Shown here in pieces: positions 27,198 to 37,368 of a stretch of DNA of 64,000 nt. The notes below the pieces were generated by a model, which was not told the origin of the DNA, ran no database searches, and was given only the letters and a program-made list of their open reading frames with translations. Position numbers and translations under genes: made by a program. Position 1 is the stretch's first letter, and each line of letters begins with the position of its first letter. Source of the stretch: Blastococcus sp. Marseille-P5729 (GTDB lineage Bacteria > Actinomycetota > Actinomycetes > Mycobacteriales > Antricoccaceae); the NCBI RefSeq assembly GCF_900292035.1, contig NZ_OMPO01000001.1:1681192-1745191 (forward strand), in the 5' to 3' direction.

Positions 27198-28256
27198 TCA
27201 GGACGAGGTGACGTCGGCCCACTCTTTCAACCAGGCATCTCGGTTCGCCGCGATCTTCTCCGGCTCGATCACGAGGGGCTCGGTCGACAGCGGCGCGTAG
27301 GTCGCCCATGCCTCCGGCAGCTCAACGTCGCTGGCCGGGTACATGTACATGTTGTCCGGGATCGACTTCTGGAACTCCGTGCCGCTGATGAAGTCGATGA
27401 ACGCCTGCGCGCCCTCGACGTTGTCGGCTCCCTTGACGATCCCGGCGTACTCGACCTGCCGGAAGCAGGTGCTCAGCACGGCGGATGTCGTCGGCTCGCT
27501 GCCGCCCTCGGGAATGGTGAACGGAGGGGACGAGGCGTACGACAGCACTATCGGGCGGGCGCCGTTGCCCTCGCCGCCGGAGAAGTCCACGGAGTACGCA
27601 TCGGTCCAGCCGTTGGTGATCTTGGCGCCGTTGGCCAGCAGTGCGGTCCAGTAGTCCTGCCAGCCGGTCTCGCCGTACTTCGCCACGGTAGCGAGGAAGA
27701 AGGCCATCCCCGGTGACGAGGTGACGGCGCTCGGGGTGACGAAGAGGTCCTTGTACTCCGGCTTGATGAGATCCTCGAGCGAGGACGGGGCGACGATTCC
27801 GTTGGCCGCGAACCACTCGTTGTCGACGTTCAGGCAGACATCGCCGAAGTCGATCGCGGTCAGCTCGTTGCTCGTTCCCGCCAGCGCCAGCTCCTTCGAC
27901 CGCTCGCTCTGCGCGGGCGACTCGTAGGGCTCGAGCACGTCCTCCTCGATGGGCCGCGAGGCGAAGGTGTTGTCGACCCCGAAGACTACGTCAGCGACCG
28001 GGGCGTCCTTGCTCAGGATCAGCTTGTTGGTCACCTCGCCGGCGTCCCCGCCAGCCTGGATCTCGACGGTGAAGCCGGAGTCCTTCTCGAACTGCTCGAT
28101 GAGCTCCTCCGGAGCGTTCCATGAGTCGTGGGTCATCACGGTGACGGTGCTCTCGGCGTCCTGCCCGGACGATCCGGAGTCCACGCCACACGCCGTCAGC
28201 GTGAACGCGCAGGCGATGGTGGCGAGCGTCGCTGCGGCGCCCCGGTGCTTTGACAT
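27198..28256 (-). CDS. Thiamine ABC transporter substrate-binding lipoprotein
   Basis: 352 residues from ATG 28256 (GGAGGG just upstream). Signal peptide with lipobox FTLTAC, then a type II periplasmic-binding fold beginning TVTVMTHDSWN, as in TbpA/ThiB (MTHDSF), with VDNTFASR and LNVDNEWF downstream. First gene of the thiamine transport operon, following the TPP riboswitch by about 55 bases. It binds substrate outside the membrane and hands it to the two-domain permease. Confidence 0.94.
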   Translation of the reverse strand: MSKHRGAAATLATIACAFTLTACGVDSGSSGQDAESTVTVMTHDSWNAPEELIEQFEKDSGFTVEIQAGGDAGEVTNKLILSKDAPVADVVFGVDNTFASRPIEEDVLEPYESPAQSERSKELALAGTSNELTAIDFGDVCLNVDNEWFAANGIVAPSSLEDLIKPEYKDLFVTPSAVTSSPGMAFFLATVAKYGETGWQDYWTALLANGAKITNGWTDAYSVDFSGGEGNGARPIVLSYASSPPFTIPEGGSEPTTSAVLSTCFRQVEYAGIVKGADNVEGAQAFIDFISGTEFQKSIPDNMYMYPASDVELPEAWATYAPLSTEPLVIEPEKIAANRDAWLKEWADVTSS

Positions 28257-28285
28257 GTTCCCTCCAAGAATGCAAGGGAGCCCGA

Positions 28286-28301
28286 GCACGCCAAGGCGTG
28301 C
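28286..28301 (-). other. Expression-platform hairpin of the TPP riboswitch
   Basis: GCACGCC-AA-GGCGTGC, 7-base perfect arms, between the aptamer and the start codon. Just downstream, CUCC can pair with the GGAG of the ribosome site, so control may act on translation initiation. Confidence 0.45.
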
Positions 28302-28311
28302 CCGACTGAGT

Positions 28312-28400
28312 CCCGACTTCCTACACCGGTGCTAGCCGGATCAGGTTCGAGGGTCTGCGGACCATCCGCACTCTCAGCGCCGTACAGCGCTCCCCTGTCG
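28312..28400 (-). ncRNA. TPP (THI-box) riboswitch
   Basis: Read on the minus strand the conserved thi elements appear in order: ACAGGGGAGC, CGCTGAGAGTGCGG (CUGAGA core), GACCCTCGAACCTGATC and GCTAGCACCGGTGTAGGAAG. These are the two arms that grip the pyrimidine and pyrophosphate of TPP. It lies in the leader of the thiamine-type ABC operon, so TPP should switch the operon off. Confidence 0.95.
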
Positions 28401-28421
28401 TATGCGCCCACAAATATAGCC

Positions 28422-28457
28422 CTCGGCCGAGGGGACGTTGGGTTCCCCTCGGCCGAG
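28422..28457 (-). terminator. Strong hairpin terminator
   Basis: Perfect 13-base arms CTCGGCCGAGGGG/CCCCTCGGCCGAG with a 10-base loop, 20 bases after the stop of the gene at 28477. It separates that gene from the riboswitch-led operon. Confidence 0.8.
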
Positions 28458-28476
28458 TAGTCGTCGCGGTGGTGGA

Positions 28477-29427
28477 TCAGGTGCTGGTCAGGATACCGGC
28501 GCCGTACCCGTAGAACAGAGTGATCTCCAGCGGCCCGGTGGCCTCGATCTCCCAGGTCGTGCTCGCGCCGCTGCCGGTGATCTCGTTCTTGGTGAGCGTG
28601 TAGCCCTCGCCCTCGAGCGCGGCGACCCAGTCCTCGTACGCGGCCTCGGGATCGTCGACCTCGAAGCTACCGAAGCACGAGTTCTCATAGCAGTAGGTGG
28701 AATCCGGCGCGACGGTCACCGATGCCGGAACCGGGAACTCGCCGGGCAGGGTGCTCGATCCCGAGCCACCACCCGAGCCCCCGGTCGGCGAGGGATCCTC
28801 GGTCTCGGTCTCGGTCGGGCTCTCCGTCTCGGTCTCAGTGGGGCCACTATTGCCGCCCTGCTCCTGGGTGGTCGTGGCCGAGCTGGCGGACGAGTCGTCA
28901 TCGTTCCCGCCGGTCACCAGGATGATCGTCACGACGATCGCGGCCACCGCGACCAGCGCGGCGGCGATGATCCAGGGGAGCTTGCTGCTCTTGCTCGGCG
29001 GCTGACCCCATCCCGGTCCGCCGGGGCCACCTGGCCCGCTCGGGCCCATCGGGCCGGCGGCGGAGGCGCCGTACGAGCCGTCCATCTGCTGTGACGGCCA
29101 CGGCTGCCCGGCCTGGCCCTGGTAACCCTGATGCGGCTGGGTGTAGGCCTCGTACTGCTGCATGTACGGATCGGCCTGGTAGCCGCCCTGCTGCGTCGCG
29201 TCCTGCGGGTAGCTGCCCTGCTGCGCGGCGTCCTGCGGGCTATAGGAAACCGTCGGCGAGTCGTACTGCCCGCCCTGTCCGTTGCCTTCGTTGCCGTACC
29301 CGTTAGGACCGTAACCCTGGCTCTCGGGATGCTCCGGGCCGGGCTGTCCCTGATGGGGCTGGCCCGGACCGGCCTGTCCGTAGGGGTCCTGGGGATAGCC
29401 GCCGCCGTAATTGGGGGGAGTGGACAT
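28477..29427 (-). CDS. Pro/Gln/Gly-rich single-pass membrane protein
   Basis: 316 residues in three parts. Residues 1-150 are low-complexity cytoplasmic sequence rich in Gln, Gly, Pro and Tyr, with repeats such as QQGSYPQDATQQGGY. One helix follows (LPWIIAAALVAVAAIVVTII), then a Thr/Glu-rich linker (TETETESPTETETE). The extracytoplasmic domain, about residues 230-316, has a Cys pair (YCYENSCFGSF) that could form a disulfide. I do not recognise a named function; this plan is common in Actinomycetota for envelope-associated proteins. The ATG at 29427 is chosen because the disordered N-terminus begins there. Confidence 0.85.
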   Translation of the reverse strand: MSTPPNYGGGYPQDPYGQAGPGQPHQGQPGPEHPESQGYGPNGYGNEGNGQGGQYDSPTVSYSPQDAAQQGSYPQDATQQGGYQADPYMQQYEAYTQPHQGYQGQAGQPWPSQQMDGSYGASAAGPMGPSGPGGPGGPGWGQPPSKSSKLPWIIAAALVAVAAIVVTIILVTGGNDDDSSASSATTTQEQGGNSGPTETETESPTETETEDPSPTGGSGGGSGSSTLPGEFPVPASVTVAPDSTYCYENSCFGSFEVDDPEAAYEDWVAALEGEGYTLTKNEITGSGASTTWEIEATGPLEITLFYGYGAGILTST

Positions 29428-29539
29428 CGCTTCTGCACCTGTCGCTCGAAGATCTGGGGGCTTCGCGTGACGGTCGCCGCTCGGCACACCGCGCCTGACT
29501 ACCGCCACGCAGACACCCTTTTCAGACACACTAGACGGT

Positions 29540-30568
29540 ATGACGGTTCCATCCACCCACCCGTTGGGTCGATTCATCGCAGGGCTGCCCAAGGCCGAGC
29601 TGCACGTGCATCACGTCGGCTCGGCGTCGCCGGCCGTCGTGGCCGAGCTGGCGGCGCGCCACCCGGGGACCGTGCCGACCGATCCAGACGCGCTCACCGA
29701 TTACTTCACCTTCACCGACTTCGCCCATTTCATCGAGCTTTACCTATCGGTCGTCGACCTGGTGCGTACGCCCGAGGATGTCCGGTGGCTGACCTACGGC
29801 GCCGCCCAGGAGCTCGCCGCGCAGGGGGTTCGGTACGCCGAGCTCACCTGCACGCCGGAGACCTCCGTCGTCCGCGGCATCCCGGCGGAGGGGTACGTCG
29901 AGGCGATCGAGGACGCCCGGCTGAGTGCACAGCGCGACCTGGGCATCGAGCTGCAGTGGATCTTCGATATCGCCGGCGAGAACGGCGTACCGGGCGCCGA
30001 CACCACCTTGCAGGTTGCCCTGGACCATGGCCCTTCGGCGCTGGTCGGCTTCGGGCTCGGTGGCCCGGAGATCGGCGTCCCGCGTGCGCAGTTCAAGCCG
30101 CACTTCGATGCGGCACGCTCGGCTGGACTCCTGTCGGTGCCGCACGCCGGTGAGTCGACCGGGCCGCAGACCATCCGGGACGCGATCGAGCACCTGAGTG
30201 CCGAGCGGATCGGGCACGGCATCGCGGCCGCCCAGGACCCGCAGCTGCTGTCGTTGCTGGCCGAGCGGCAGATCACCCTCGAGGTGTGCCCGACCTCCAA
30301 TGTCGCCACCCGATGCGTCGCCGACACCGCCCAGCATCCGCTGCCACAGCTGGCGGCGGCCGGCGTCCCCGTCACGATCAACAGCGACGACCCGCCGATG
30401 TTCGGCACCACCCTGTGCCGGGAGTACGAGATCGCGGCCGACCTGCTGTCCCTCGACCGCAACGGGCTGGCTGAACTGGCGCGCGAGAGCGTCCGTCGCT
30501 CATTCGCGCCGGAGCAGACCAAACCCCGGATCCTCCGCGAGATCGATGAGTATGTCGCCAAGCCCTGA
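29540..30568 (+). CDS. add: Adenosine deaminase
   Basis: 342 residues of the metal-dependent amidohydrolase TIM barrel. The zinc HxH is in KAELHVHHVGS, a variant of the usual LHLHLEG; the other motifs are VPHAGES, RIGHGI, LEVCPTSN and the metal Asp in TINSDDPPMFGT. It hydrolyses adenosine or deoxyadenosine to inosine. The HHVGS variant means a related purine or aminofutalosine substrate cannot be excluded. Confidence 0.88.
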   Translation: MTVPSTHPLGRFIAGLPKAELHVHHVGSASPAVVAELAARHPGTVPTDPDALTDYFTFTDFAHFIELYLSVVDLVRTPEDVRWLTYGAAQELAAQGVRYAELTCTPETSVVRGIPAEGYVEAIEDARLSAQRDLGIELQWIFDIAGENGVPGADTTLQVALDHGPSALVGFGLGGPEIGVPRAQFKPHFDAARSAGLLSVPHAGESTGPQTIRDAIEHLSAERIGHGIAAAQDPQLLSLLAERQITLEVCPTSNVATRCVADTAQHPLPQLAAAGVPVTINSDDPPMFGTTLCREYEIAADLLSLDRNGLAELARESVRRSFAPEQTKPRILREIDEYVAKP

Positions 30569-31448
30569 GGCCGGTCGGGCGCGTCCGAGCGCCCGGTCGA
30601 GATCAGTGGGCATCGCGCCAAGCCCACCGCGCAGCAAGCCGGCCGCGGGTGAGACCTCCCGCCGGTCGAATGGTGCGCGCACCACGGGCAAGCGAGCAGC
30701 TGCGGGCACCCGCGCGACGAGCGGGCGAGCTGCTGCCCCCACGCGTGCGGCGAGCGGGCGCTCCAGCAGTCCTGCACGCAGCACCGTCGGCGCGCGCCGC
30801 CCGGCGAAGCGCACGACGTCCTCGCGGCCCCGCAAGCGGATGTCGGCCGCCCGCGCCCGGATGCTGGCCCGCCGCCGTCGTGCGCTGAGCCTGCTCGTGG
30901 CCGCCGTCCTCGCGGCGACGACGATCTGGGTGATCTCCACGGGCGAGGATCCCGACGTCCGCACCGGGCCGGCCCCGACCGACCCGGCCGCCTTCATCGA
31001 GTACGCCGTGCTCCCGGCCCAGGAGGAGATGGCGGAGTTCGACGTCCCCGCCTCGGTGGCGTTGGCTCAGTCGATCATCGAGTCGCACTGGGCGCAGAGC
31101 GAGCTCACCGTCGAGGGACGCAACTTCTTCGGCATCAAGTGCGCGGGGGAGTCGCCGTTCGCCACCGGTTGCATGGAGAAGGTCACCACGGAGTGCACGC
31201 CGTCCGGCGAGTGCAGCGAGGTGGTCGACGCGTTCCGCACCTACGACAGCGCCGAGGACTCCTTCCGCGACCACGGTCATTTCCTGTCCAACAATCCGCG
31301 ATACGAGCAGGCCTTCGAGCACGTCGACGACCCCGACCGGTTCGCGCGCGAGATCCAGGAGGCCGGCTACGCCACCGACCCCGAGTACGCCGACAAGGTC
31401 ATCTCGCTGATGAACCAGTACGACCTGTACCAGTACGACGACGAGTGA
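30546..31448 (+). CDS. Membrane-anchored glucosaminidase (FlgJ/LytF-like)
   Basis: 300 residues. Residues 1-115 are a very basic Arg/Ser/Ala/Pro region, then one transmembrane helix (LSLLVAAVLAATTIWVI) and an extracytoplasmic glucosaminidase domain: VPASVALAQSIIESHWAQSEL with the catalytic Glu, NFFGIKC, FRTYDSAEDSFRDHGHFL and the YATDPEYADKVISLM tail. It should cut peptidoglycan glycan strands. The start is uncertain: ATG 30546 and ATG 30552 both overlap the end of the deaminase gene, so the two are probably co-translated. Confidence 0.85.
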   Translation: MSMSPSPEAGRARPSARSRSVGIAPSPPRSKPAAGETSRRSNGARTTGKRAAAGTRATSGRAAAPTRAASGRSSSPARSTVGARRPAKRTTSSRPRKRMSAARARMLARRRRALSLLVAAVLAATTIWVISTGEDPDVRTGPAPTDPAAFIEYAVLPAQEEMAEFDVPASVALAQSIIESHWAQSELTVEGRNFFGIKCAGESPFATGCMEKVTTECTPSGECSEVVDAFRTYDSAEDSFRDHGHFLSNNPRYEQAFEHVDDPDRFAREIQEAGYATDPEYADKVISLMNQYDLYQYDDE

Positions 31449-31457
31449 TCGGGTGGG

Positions 31458-32222
31458 TCACTGGGCGGTGAAGTGGGGGTCGCGGCGTTCGAGGTTGGCC
31501 CTGATGCCCTCGGCGCAGTCCTGGGTGGCCCAGTGGGCGGTCTGCTCGGCCAGCTCCCGGTCGAGCACCGCCTTGACCTCGTCGGCGAGCGAGCCGCGCA
31601 GCGTCTCCCGGATCGAGCGGACGGCGATCGGCGCGTTGCCCGCGATCTCGGTGGCGAGCTCGAGCGCACCGGCGTAAGGGTCGTCGTTCAGCCGGTCGAC
31701 CAGGCCGATCCGCAGCGCCTCCTCACCCTTGACCGCGCGAGCGGTCAGCAGCATCTCGGCAGCCTTCTGCTCGCCGACCAGCCGCGGCAGCGTGACGCTC
31801 AGCCCGAAGCCCTGATGGAATCCGAGCCGGGCGAAGTTGGCATGCAGGCGGGCGGACGGCGCGGCGACCCGGAAGTCGGCCATGACCGCCAGGCCCAGAC
31901 CGCCCCCGACCGCGGCGCCCTGGACCGCCGCGACGATCGGGGTGGCGATGCGGAACAGCTCGGCGGCGTGCGTGTAGAGGCGCCGGGAGGTCTCGGTGCG
32001 CTCCGGGCCGAAGCCGCCGCCGGAGTCGCCGAAGTTGGCGCCCGCGCAGAAGTTCTTGCCCTCGGAGCACAGCACGATCGCGCGCGTGTCGGGGTCGGCG
32101 TCCGCCTCGGCCCCGGCGTTCACGATCTCGCCGATGATCTCCTGGTCGAAGTAGTTGTGCGGCGGTCGGCTTACCTTGAAGACGGCAACGTACCCGTCTT
32201 TCGATACCTGTAGATCTCCCAT
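31458..32222 (-). CDS. Enoyl-CoA hydratase/isomerase family protein
   Basis: 254 residues, crotonase fold. The oxyanion-hole segments GKNFCAGANFG and QGAAVGGGLGLAVMADFRVA are present. The catalytic Glu of classical hydratases is not obvious, so isomerase or another CoA activity is possible. It lies downstream of the two acyl-CoA dehydrogenases in the same direction, consistent with a beta-oxidation-like pathway. Confidence 0.92.
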   Translation of the reverse strand: MGDLQVSKDGYVAVFKVSRPPHNYFDQEIIGEIVNAGAEADADPDTRAIVLCSEGKNFCAGANFGDSGGGFGPERTETSRRLYTHAAELFRIATPIVAAVQGAAVGGGLGLAVMADFRVAAPSARLHANFARLGFHQGFGLSVTLPRLVGEQKAAEMLLTARAVKGEEALRIGLVDRLNDDPYAGALELATEIAGNAPIAVRSIRETLRGSLADEVKAVLDRELAEQTAHWATQDCAEGIRANLERRDPHFTAQ

Positions 32223-32285
32223 GCCCCTAGGTCCTCTCGTCTTGCGGTGGGTTCTTCCCCGCTGTGCCCGGATGCAGCGAGATCG

Positions 32286-33302
32286 TCAGTGGATGATGCC
32301 CGAGCCGGAGACGATCACATCGTGCAGCGAGCCGTGCGCGGCGACGTCCTTGCCGAGGTCGCAGGCGAGCTGTTTCTCGTCGCCGTACTCGCCGCGCCAC
32401 GCGTAGAGCCGCCGGGTGAGCTGCTGCAGCCGGTACTCCTGAGTCATGCCGATCGCGCCGTGCGCCTGGTGGGCGGCACGCACGGCGACCGAGGCGTTCT
32501 TGTCGGTCACCTGCTTGAGCGCCTTGATCTCGAACGGCGCGGGGCCGCGTAGGCAGGCCAGGCCTGCGCGGTCGACGTTCAGCGACGACATCGTCGCCAG
32601 TTGGGCGAGCGTGACGACGTGCTGCTGCACCGCCTGGAAGCGACCGACCGGCTGGCCGAATTGCACCCGCTCGTTGGTATAGCTGCGGGTCAGCTCGCTC
32701 ATCGCCTCCAGCGCACCGGCCATCTGGGCCGCGCGCGCGAGCGCGCCCATCAGGAAGACGTCGGCCTCGGTCTCGCCGGCGATCGTGCCGTCGATGCGGA
32801 CGTCGTCGCTGGGCATGCCTGCCATGTCGACGCCCTCGCGGGTGACGTCGACCGGCGAGGTGTAGGCCTTGCCGTCGACGACACCGACGAGCAGCGCCGC
32901 GCCCCGCGCCCACGGGACCCGACGCACCTCGCCCGTCACCTTGTCGCCGTCCACCGAGAGCCCGTCGGACGTCGGAACAACGGCGAGCGCACCCTCGGGG
33001 ATCTGCTGCCCGGCCGAGGCCAGGACGGCTGCGGCGTTCATCGTCTCGGCCAGCGGCAGAGGTGCGGCGTACTCGCCGCTCGCGTGCAGGATCGCCAGTC
33101 CATCGAGGATCGAGCCACCGGACCCACCGGCGTCCTCGTCGACGCCGACGAGGTGCAGCCCCATCTCGGTGACCTCACGCCACAGCCGCTCGGGGACGGC
33201 GCCGTCTCGCTCTGCCTGCGCGACGACCTCGTGCGTGCAGCGCTCGCGGAACAGCCCGCGGACGGTCTCGACGAGGTCGCGATCGGCTCTTACGTCGCTC
33301 AT
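32286..33302 (-). CDS. Acyl-CoA dehydrogenase, small FadE-type subunit
   Basis: 338 residues, shorter than a canonical ACAD. The N-terminal helical domain and the C-terminal four-helix bundle are visible (YTNERVQFGQPVGRFQAVQQ; AHQAHGAIGMTQEY), but FAD-binding loops and the catalytic base are poorly conserved. This is the pattern of the partner subunit in actinobacterial heterotetrameric acyl-CoA dehydrogenases. The start overlaps the stop of the large dehydrogenase gene by 4 bases. Confidence 0.9.
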   Translation of the reverse strand: MSDVRADRDLVETVRGLFRERCTHEVVAQAERDGAVPERLWREVTEMGLHLVGVDEDAGGSGGSILDGLAILHASGEYAAPLPLAETMNAAAVLASAGQQIPEGALAVVPTSDGLSVDGDKVTGEVRRVPWARGAALLVGVVDGKAYTSPVDVTREGVDMAGMPSDDVRIDGTIAGETEADVFLMGALARAAQMAGALEAMSELTRSYTNERVQFGQPVGRFQAVQQHVVTLAQLATMSSLNVDRAGLACLRGPAPFEIKALKQVTDKNASVAVRAAHQAHGAIGMTQEYRLQQLTRRLYAWRGEYGDEKQLACDLGKDVAAHGSLHDVIVSGSGIIH

Positions 33303-34429
33303 CGCTTGTTCAGCCCCTTCGAGATGACGGTGCGCAGGATCTCGTTCGTGCCACCACGGATCGACCAGGACGGCGAGACGAGGATGGCGCGGGCGAGCAG
33401 TGACTCGTACGGATCGTCGGAGTGCAGATCCGGCGTCCGGCCGTAGTGTCGCGCGACGATGTCGGTGCACTCCTGCTCGAATCGCGTCGCCATCTCCTTG
33501 ATGAGCGCGGCCTCGGTGACAGGCGTCTTGCCCTCGTCGACCATGCGCGCGACGGACAGCGACAACCCGCGGAAGGCCCAGCAGCGCGCGGCGATCGCGC
33601 CGAGATCGGCCTCGGCGGCGGTGTCGCCTTCGATCGTCCGTGACTTGGCCCAGTTCTCCAGGATCGGCATCACCGACATCCACCGGTCGACGCCGCCGCG
33701 CTCGAGTACCAGCTCAGCGGTGTTCTGGCCCCAGCCGCCGCCGACCTCACCCATGCGTGCCGAGTCGGGCAGGAACATGTCGTCGAAGTGCATCTCGCAG
33801 AAGTGCCTGGTGCCGTCGATGAACGGGATCTTGTGGATCGTGAGGCCCTCGGTGTCGCGCGGGACGACGAACTGGGTGAGGCCCTGGTGCTTGTCCTCCG
33901 ACGTCCGGAACAGCGCCAGGATGTGCGTCGACTCGTAGGCGCCCGAGGTCCAGATCTTCGCGCCGTTGACTCGCCAGCCGTCGCCGTCGCGGGTGGCGCG
34001 GGTGCGTAGGGAGGCGAGGTCGGAGCCGGAGTCCGGCTCGCTCATACCGATCGCGAACGACAGCTCGCCGCTGACGATGCCGGGGAGGATCTCGCGCTTC
34101 TGCTCCTCGGTGCCGTGCTTGGCGATGCTCGGTCCGCTCTGCCGATCGCCCACCCAGTGGTAGCCGACCGGCGCACCGACGGCGAGCAGCTCCTCGACGA
34201 CGATCAGCCGCTCGACCGCCGTCCGGCCGTGGCCGCCGTATTCCTTCGGGAGCGCCATTCCGAGCCAGCCTTGCGAACCGAGATCCTTCGAGAACTCCGG
34301 GTCCACCTCGCCGGACATGCCCAGCCCGAGCGCGTAGCTGCCCTCGGGAAGCCGCTCGCGCAGCCAGTCGCGTACCTGCCTCTGTAGGGCGAGCTCGTCG
34401 TCGGTGAGCTCGGTGGCTTCCAGCCTCAT
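33299..34429 (-). CDS. Acyl-CoA dehydrogenase, large FadE-type subunit
   Basis: 376 residues. FAD and substrate motifs: FAIGMSEPDSGSDLASLRTR, NGAKIWTSGAYEST, and the C-terminal WSIRGGTNEILRTVI with the RGGTNEI signature. It oxidises an acyl-CoA to the enoyl-CoA. Translationally coupled to the smaller subunit through ATGA, which supports a mixed alpha2beta2 enzyme like those acting on steroid side chains and branched acyl-CoAs. The substrate is unknown. Confidence 0.94.
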   Translation of the reverse strand: MRLEATELTDDELALQRQVRDWLRERLPEGSYALGLGMSGEVDPEFSKDLGSQGWLGMALPKEYGGHGRTAVERLIVVEELLAVGAPVGYHWVGDRQSGPSIAKHGTEEQKREILPGIVSGELSFAIGMSEPDSGSDLASLRTRATRDGDGWRVNGAKIWTSGAYESTHILALFRTSEDKHQGLTQFVVPRDTEGLTIHKIPFIDGTRHFCEMHFDDMFLPDSARMGEVGGGWGQNTAELVLERGGVDRWMSVMPILENWAKSRTIEGDTAAEADLGAIAARCWAFRGLSLSVARMVDEGKTPVTEAALIKEMATRFEQECTDIVARHYGRTPDLHSDDPYESLLARAILVSPSWSIRGGTNEILRTVISKGLNKR

Positions 34430-34463
34430 GGGCGCCTCCGCAGTCCTTTTATCCGAACCTACG

Positions 34464-34503
34464 CGCCACAGGATTACTTAGCAATGTGAACTAACCTGTG
34501 GCG
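34464..34503. promoter_or_regulatory. Inverted repeat between broken ligase gene and acyl-CoA dehydrogenase operon
   Basis: Perfect 9-base arms CGCCACAGG/CCTGTGGCG enclose an AT-rich centre that itself holds TTAG-N9-CTAA. It lies just upstream of the dehydrogenase start and just downstream of the ligase stop. It could be a terminator for the ligase or an operator for a TetR-type fatty acid regulator; the AT-rich nested centre favours an operator. Confidence 0.45.
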
Positions 34504-34504
34504 G

Positions 34505-35868
<1,364 letters not shown>

Positions 35869-35875
35869 CGCATCC

Positions 35876-36319
35876 TCACTTGTCTACTGTCGTGGGCTTG
35901 GCGGTGGTGCGCGCCTTGGCGGCCTCACGGGCGCCGGTCTCGGCGACGCCGCTGGCCTTCGAGCGTTCGGCGAGCTCCCTGTAGGTCAGCGGCTTGCGCT
36001 CGAAGGCACCTTCGTGGGCGGCGATCGCCTCGCGCTTGACCTGCAGCTCGGGGTGCTTCTCGGCGAGCTTGGCGTGCTTGTCGAGCTGTTTGCGCCACTT
36101 GGTGATGATCTCGCGGTTGCCGTTGCCCAGACCCTCCCACGATGTCGGCGCCTCGTTCGGTCCGGCGGGCGCGGCGGCGCCGCTGTGAAAGGCGGGCGCG
36201 CTCATCATCCTTCGGGTCTGCTGGTCGCACAGCGGGCAGGGCGGGTTCGGGGTGTCGGAGCTCGGCACGAGGATCTCGAACCGGACTCCGCAGTCGCAGC
36301 GGTAGTCATACAGCGGCAC
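35876..36319 (-). CDS. FmdB-like zinc-ribbon protein
   Basis: 147 residues. The N-terminal zinc ribbon has the FmdB pattern MPLYDYRCDCGVRFEI ... PPCPLCDQQTRRMMSAPAF with two Cys pairs (CDC and CPLC). The middle is helical and charged, and the tail is Lys/Ala/Thr-rich. FmdB-type ribbons are found beside amidase and CoA-pathway genes and are regarded as regulatory. It ends 8 bases before the start of the broken ligase gene. Confidence 0.85.
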   Translation of the reverse strand: MPLYDYRCDCGVRFEILVPSSDTPNPPCPLCDQQTRRMMSAPAFHSGAAAPAGPNEAPTSWEGLGNGNREIITKWRKQLDKHAKLAEKHPELQVKREAIAAHEGAFERKPLTYRELAERSKASGVAETGAREAAKARTTAKPTTVDK

Positions 36320-36458
36320 AGGTGGTCACTTTCCTTGCATGTCTGGCGACGGGTTCTGCCACGCTCTTACCGCACGCGGTGGCTTCAACCACGCGATCAG
36401 GCGATGAGCGGGGTAAAAGCCACCGCATCCGGCATACGGCGGGGGGGCGCCGGGGGGG

Positions 36459-37277
36459 CTACGTGTAGTAGTTGCCCGGGCCGATCTTGAGCTCGTTGAG
36501 CTGGTTGGCGTCGTGGCCGAAGATCACCTTGGCGTTCTTCTGCTCGGCGATGTTGCGGATCCGCTCGACGGATTCGAACCAGGCGACCGTGTCGTAGACG
36601 ATGCCCGCGGCGACCGCCGGAGGACCGTAGCTCTCCTTCAGGTAGAGCGAATCGGAGGCGAAGATCATCGTGCCCTCGTCCTCGAGGTCGACCTGCAGCG
36701 AGAGCGTTCCCCAGGTGTGGCCTGGCGTCTGCAGGATGGTGACCCCCGGCATGATCTCGGTGTCCTCGGTGATCGTCGACAGCGGCAGCCCGTCGTAGTC
36801 ACTCTTGATGTGGGCGCCCTGGTTGTACCCGTCGAACGAGTAGGCCCCGACCTTCTCGCGCTCGTCGACGATGATCTTCGTGTCGGTGTTCGCCCACATC
36901 TGCGCGTTGGCGGCGTGGTCCAGGTGCAGGTGCGACAGCACCAGGTAGTCGATGTCGCTGGGCTCGAGCTTGCACTGCTTGAGCCGGTTGTCGAGCCACA
37001 TCTCCTCATCGACCGCGTCGCACGGGAAGAACTGCGCGAGCCCTGCCTTGCCCCAGCGGTCCTCCCAGTCGCGCGGGACGCCGGTGTCCCACAGCAGCTT
37101 CTCTCCGTTGGCGTGCTCGATCAGGACGACGTGAGTGGGGACCTCGACCCAGTCACGCTGTTTGTCGGTGTTGTCCGGCGTCAGCATCCGGGCCGGGTCG
37201 ATGAGCAGCCACACCAGGTCTGCGTGCATCGTTCCCGAGGTCATGATCGTGGCCTTGGTCTTGCCGTTGCTTGCCAT
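36459..37277 (-). CDS. Metallo-beta-lactamase-fold lactonase (AHL lactonase-like)
   Basis: 272 residues. The dinuclear metal motif SHLHLDHAAN is followed by a metal His in TPGHTWG, the bridging Asp in FASDS and a final His in FGHDANQ, the ligand order of AiiA/AhlD-type lactonases. It should hydrolyse a lactone, either an acyl-homoserine lactone or a lactone intermediate of the adjacent catabolic pathway. It is divergent from an acyl-CoA ligase gene across a region with a perfect palindrome. Confidence 0.88.
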   Translation of the reverse strand: MASNGKTKATIMTSGTMHADLVWLLIDPARMLTPDNTDKQRDWVEVPTHVVLIEHANGEKLLWDTGVPRDWEDRWGKAGLAQFFPCDAVDEEMWLDNRLKQCKLEPSDIDYLVLSHLHLDHAANAQMWANTDTKIIVDEREKVGAYSFDGYNQGAHIKSDYDGLPLSTITEDTEIMPGVTILQTPGHTWGTLSLQVDLEDEGTMIFASDSLYLKESYGPPAVAAGIVYDTVAWFESVERIRNIAEQKNAKVIFGHDANQLNELKIGPGNYYT

Positions 37278-37368
37278 CAGCCCTCCAGGCTTGCTCGACT
37301 CTCGGCAGATCTCGGCGGTCGGCGACGCGTTGTCGCCGTCTTGTGATCTGCGCTACTATCACCCTGCA

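Noticed and set aside
31458-32222. Plus-strand frames over the hydratase gene and similar opposite-strand frames elsewhere
   Set aside because: Mirror frames are common in GC-rich coding DNA; the opposite strand in each case carries the recognisable enzyme motifs.
36319-36458. G-rich run (GGCGGGGGGGCGCCGGGGGGG) as a possible G-quadruplex or regulatory site
   Set aside because: It lies in a 140-bp gap downstream of the lactonase gene with no positional logic; composition alone is not enough.
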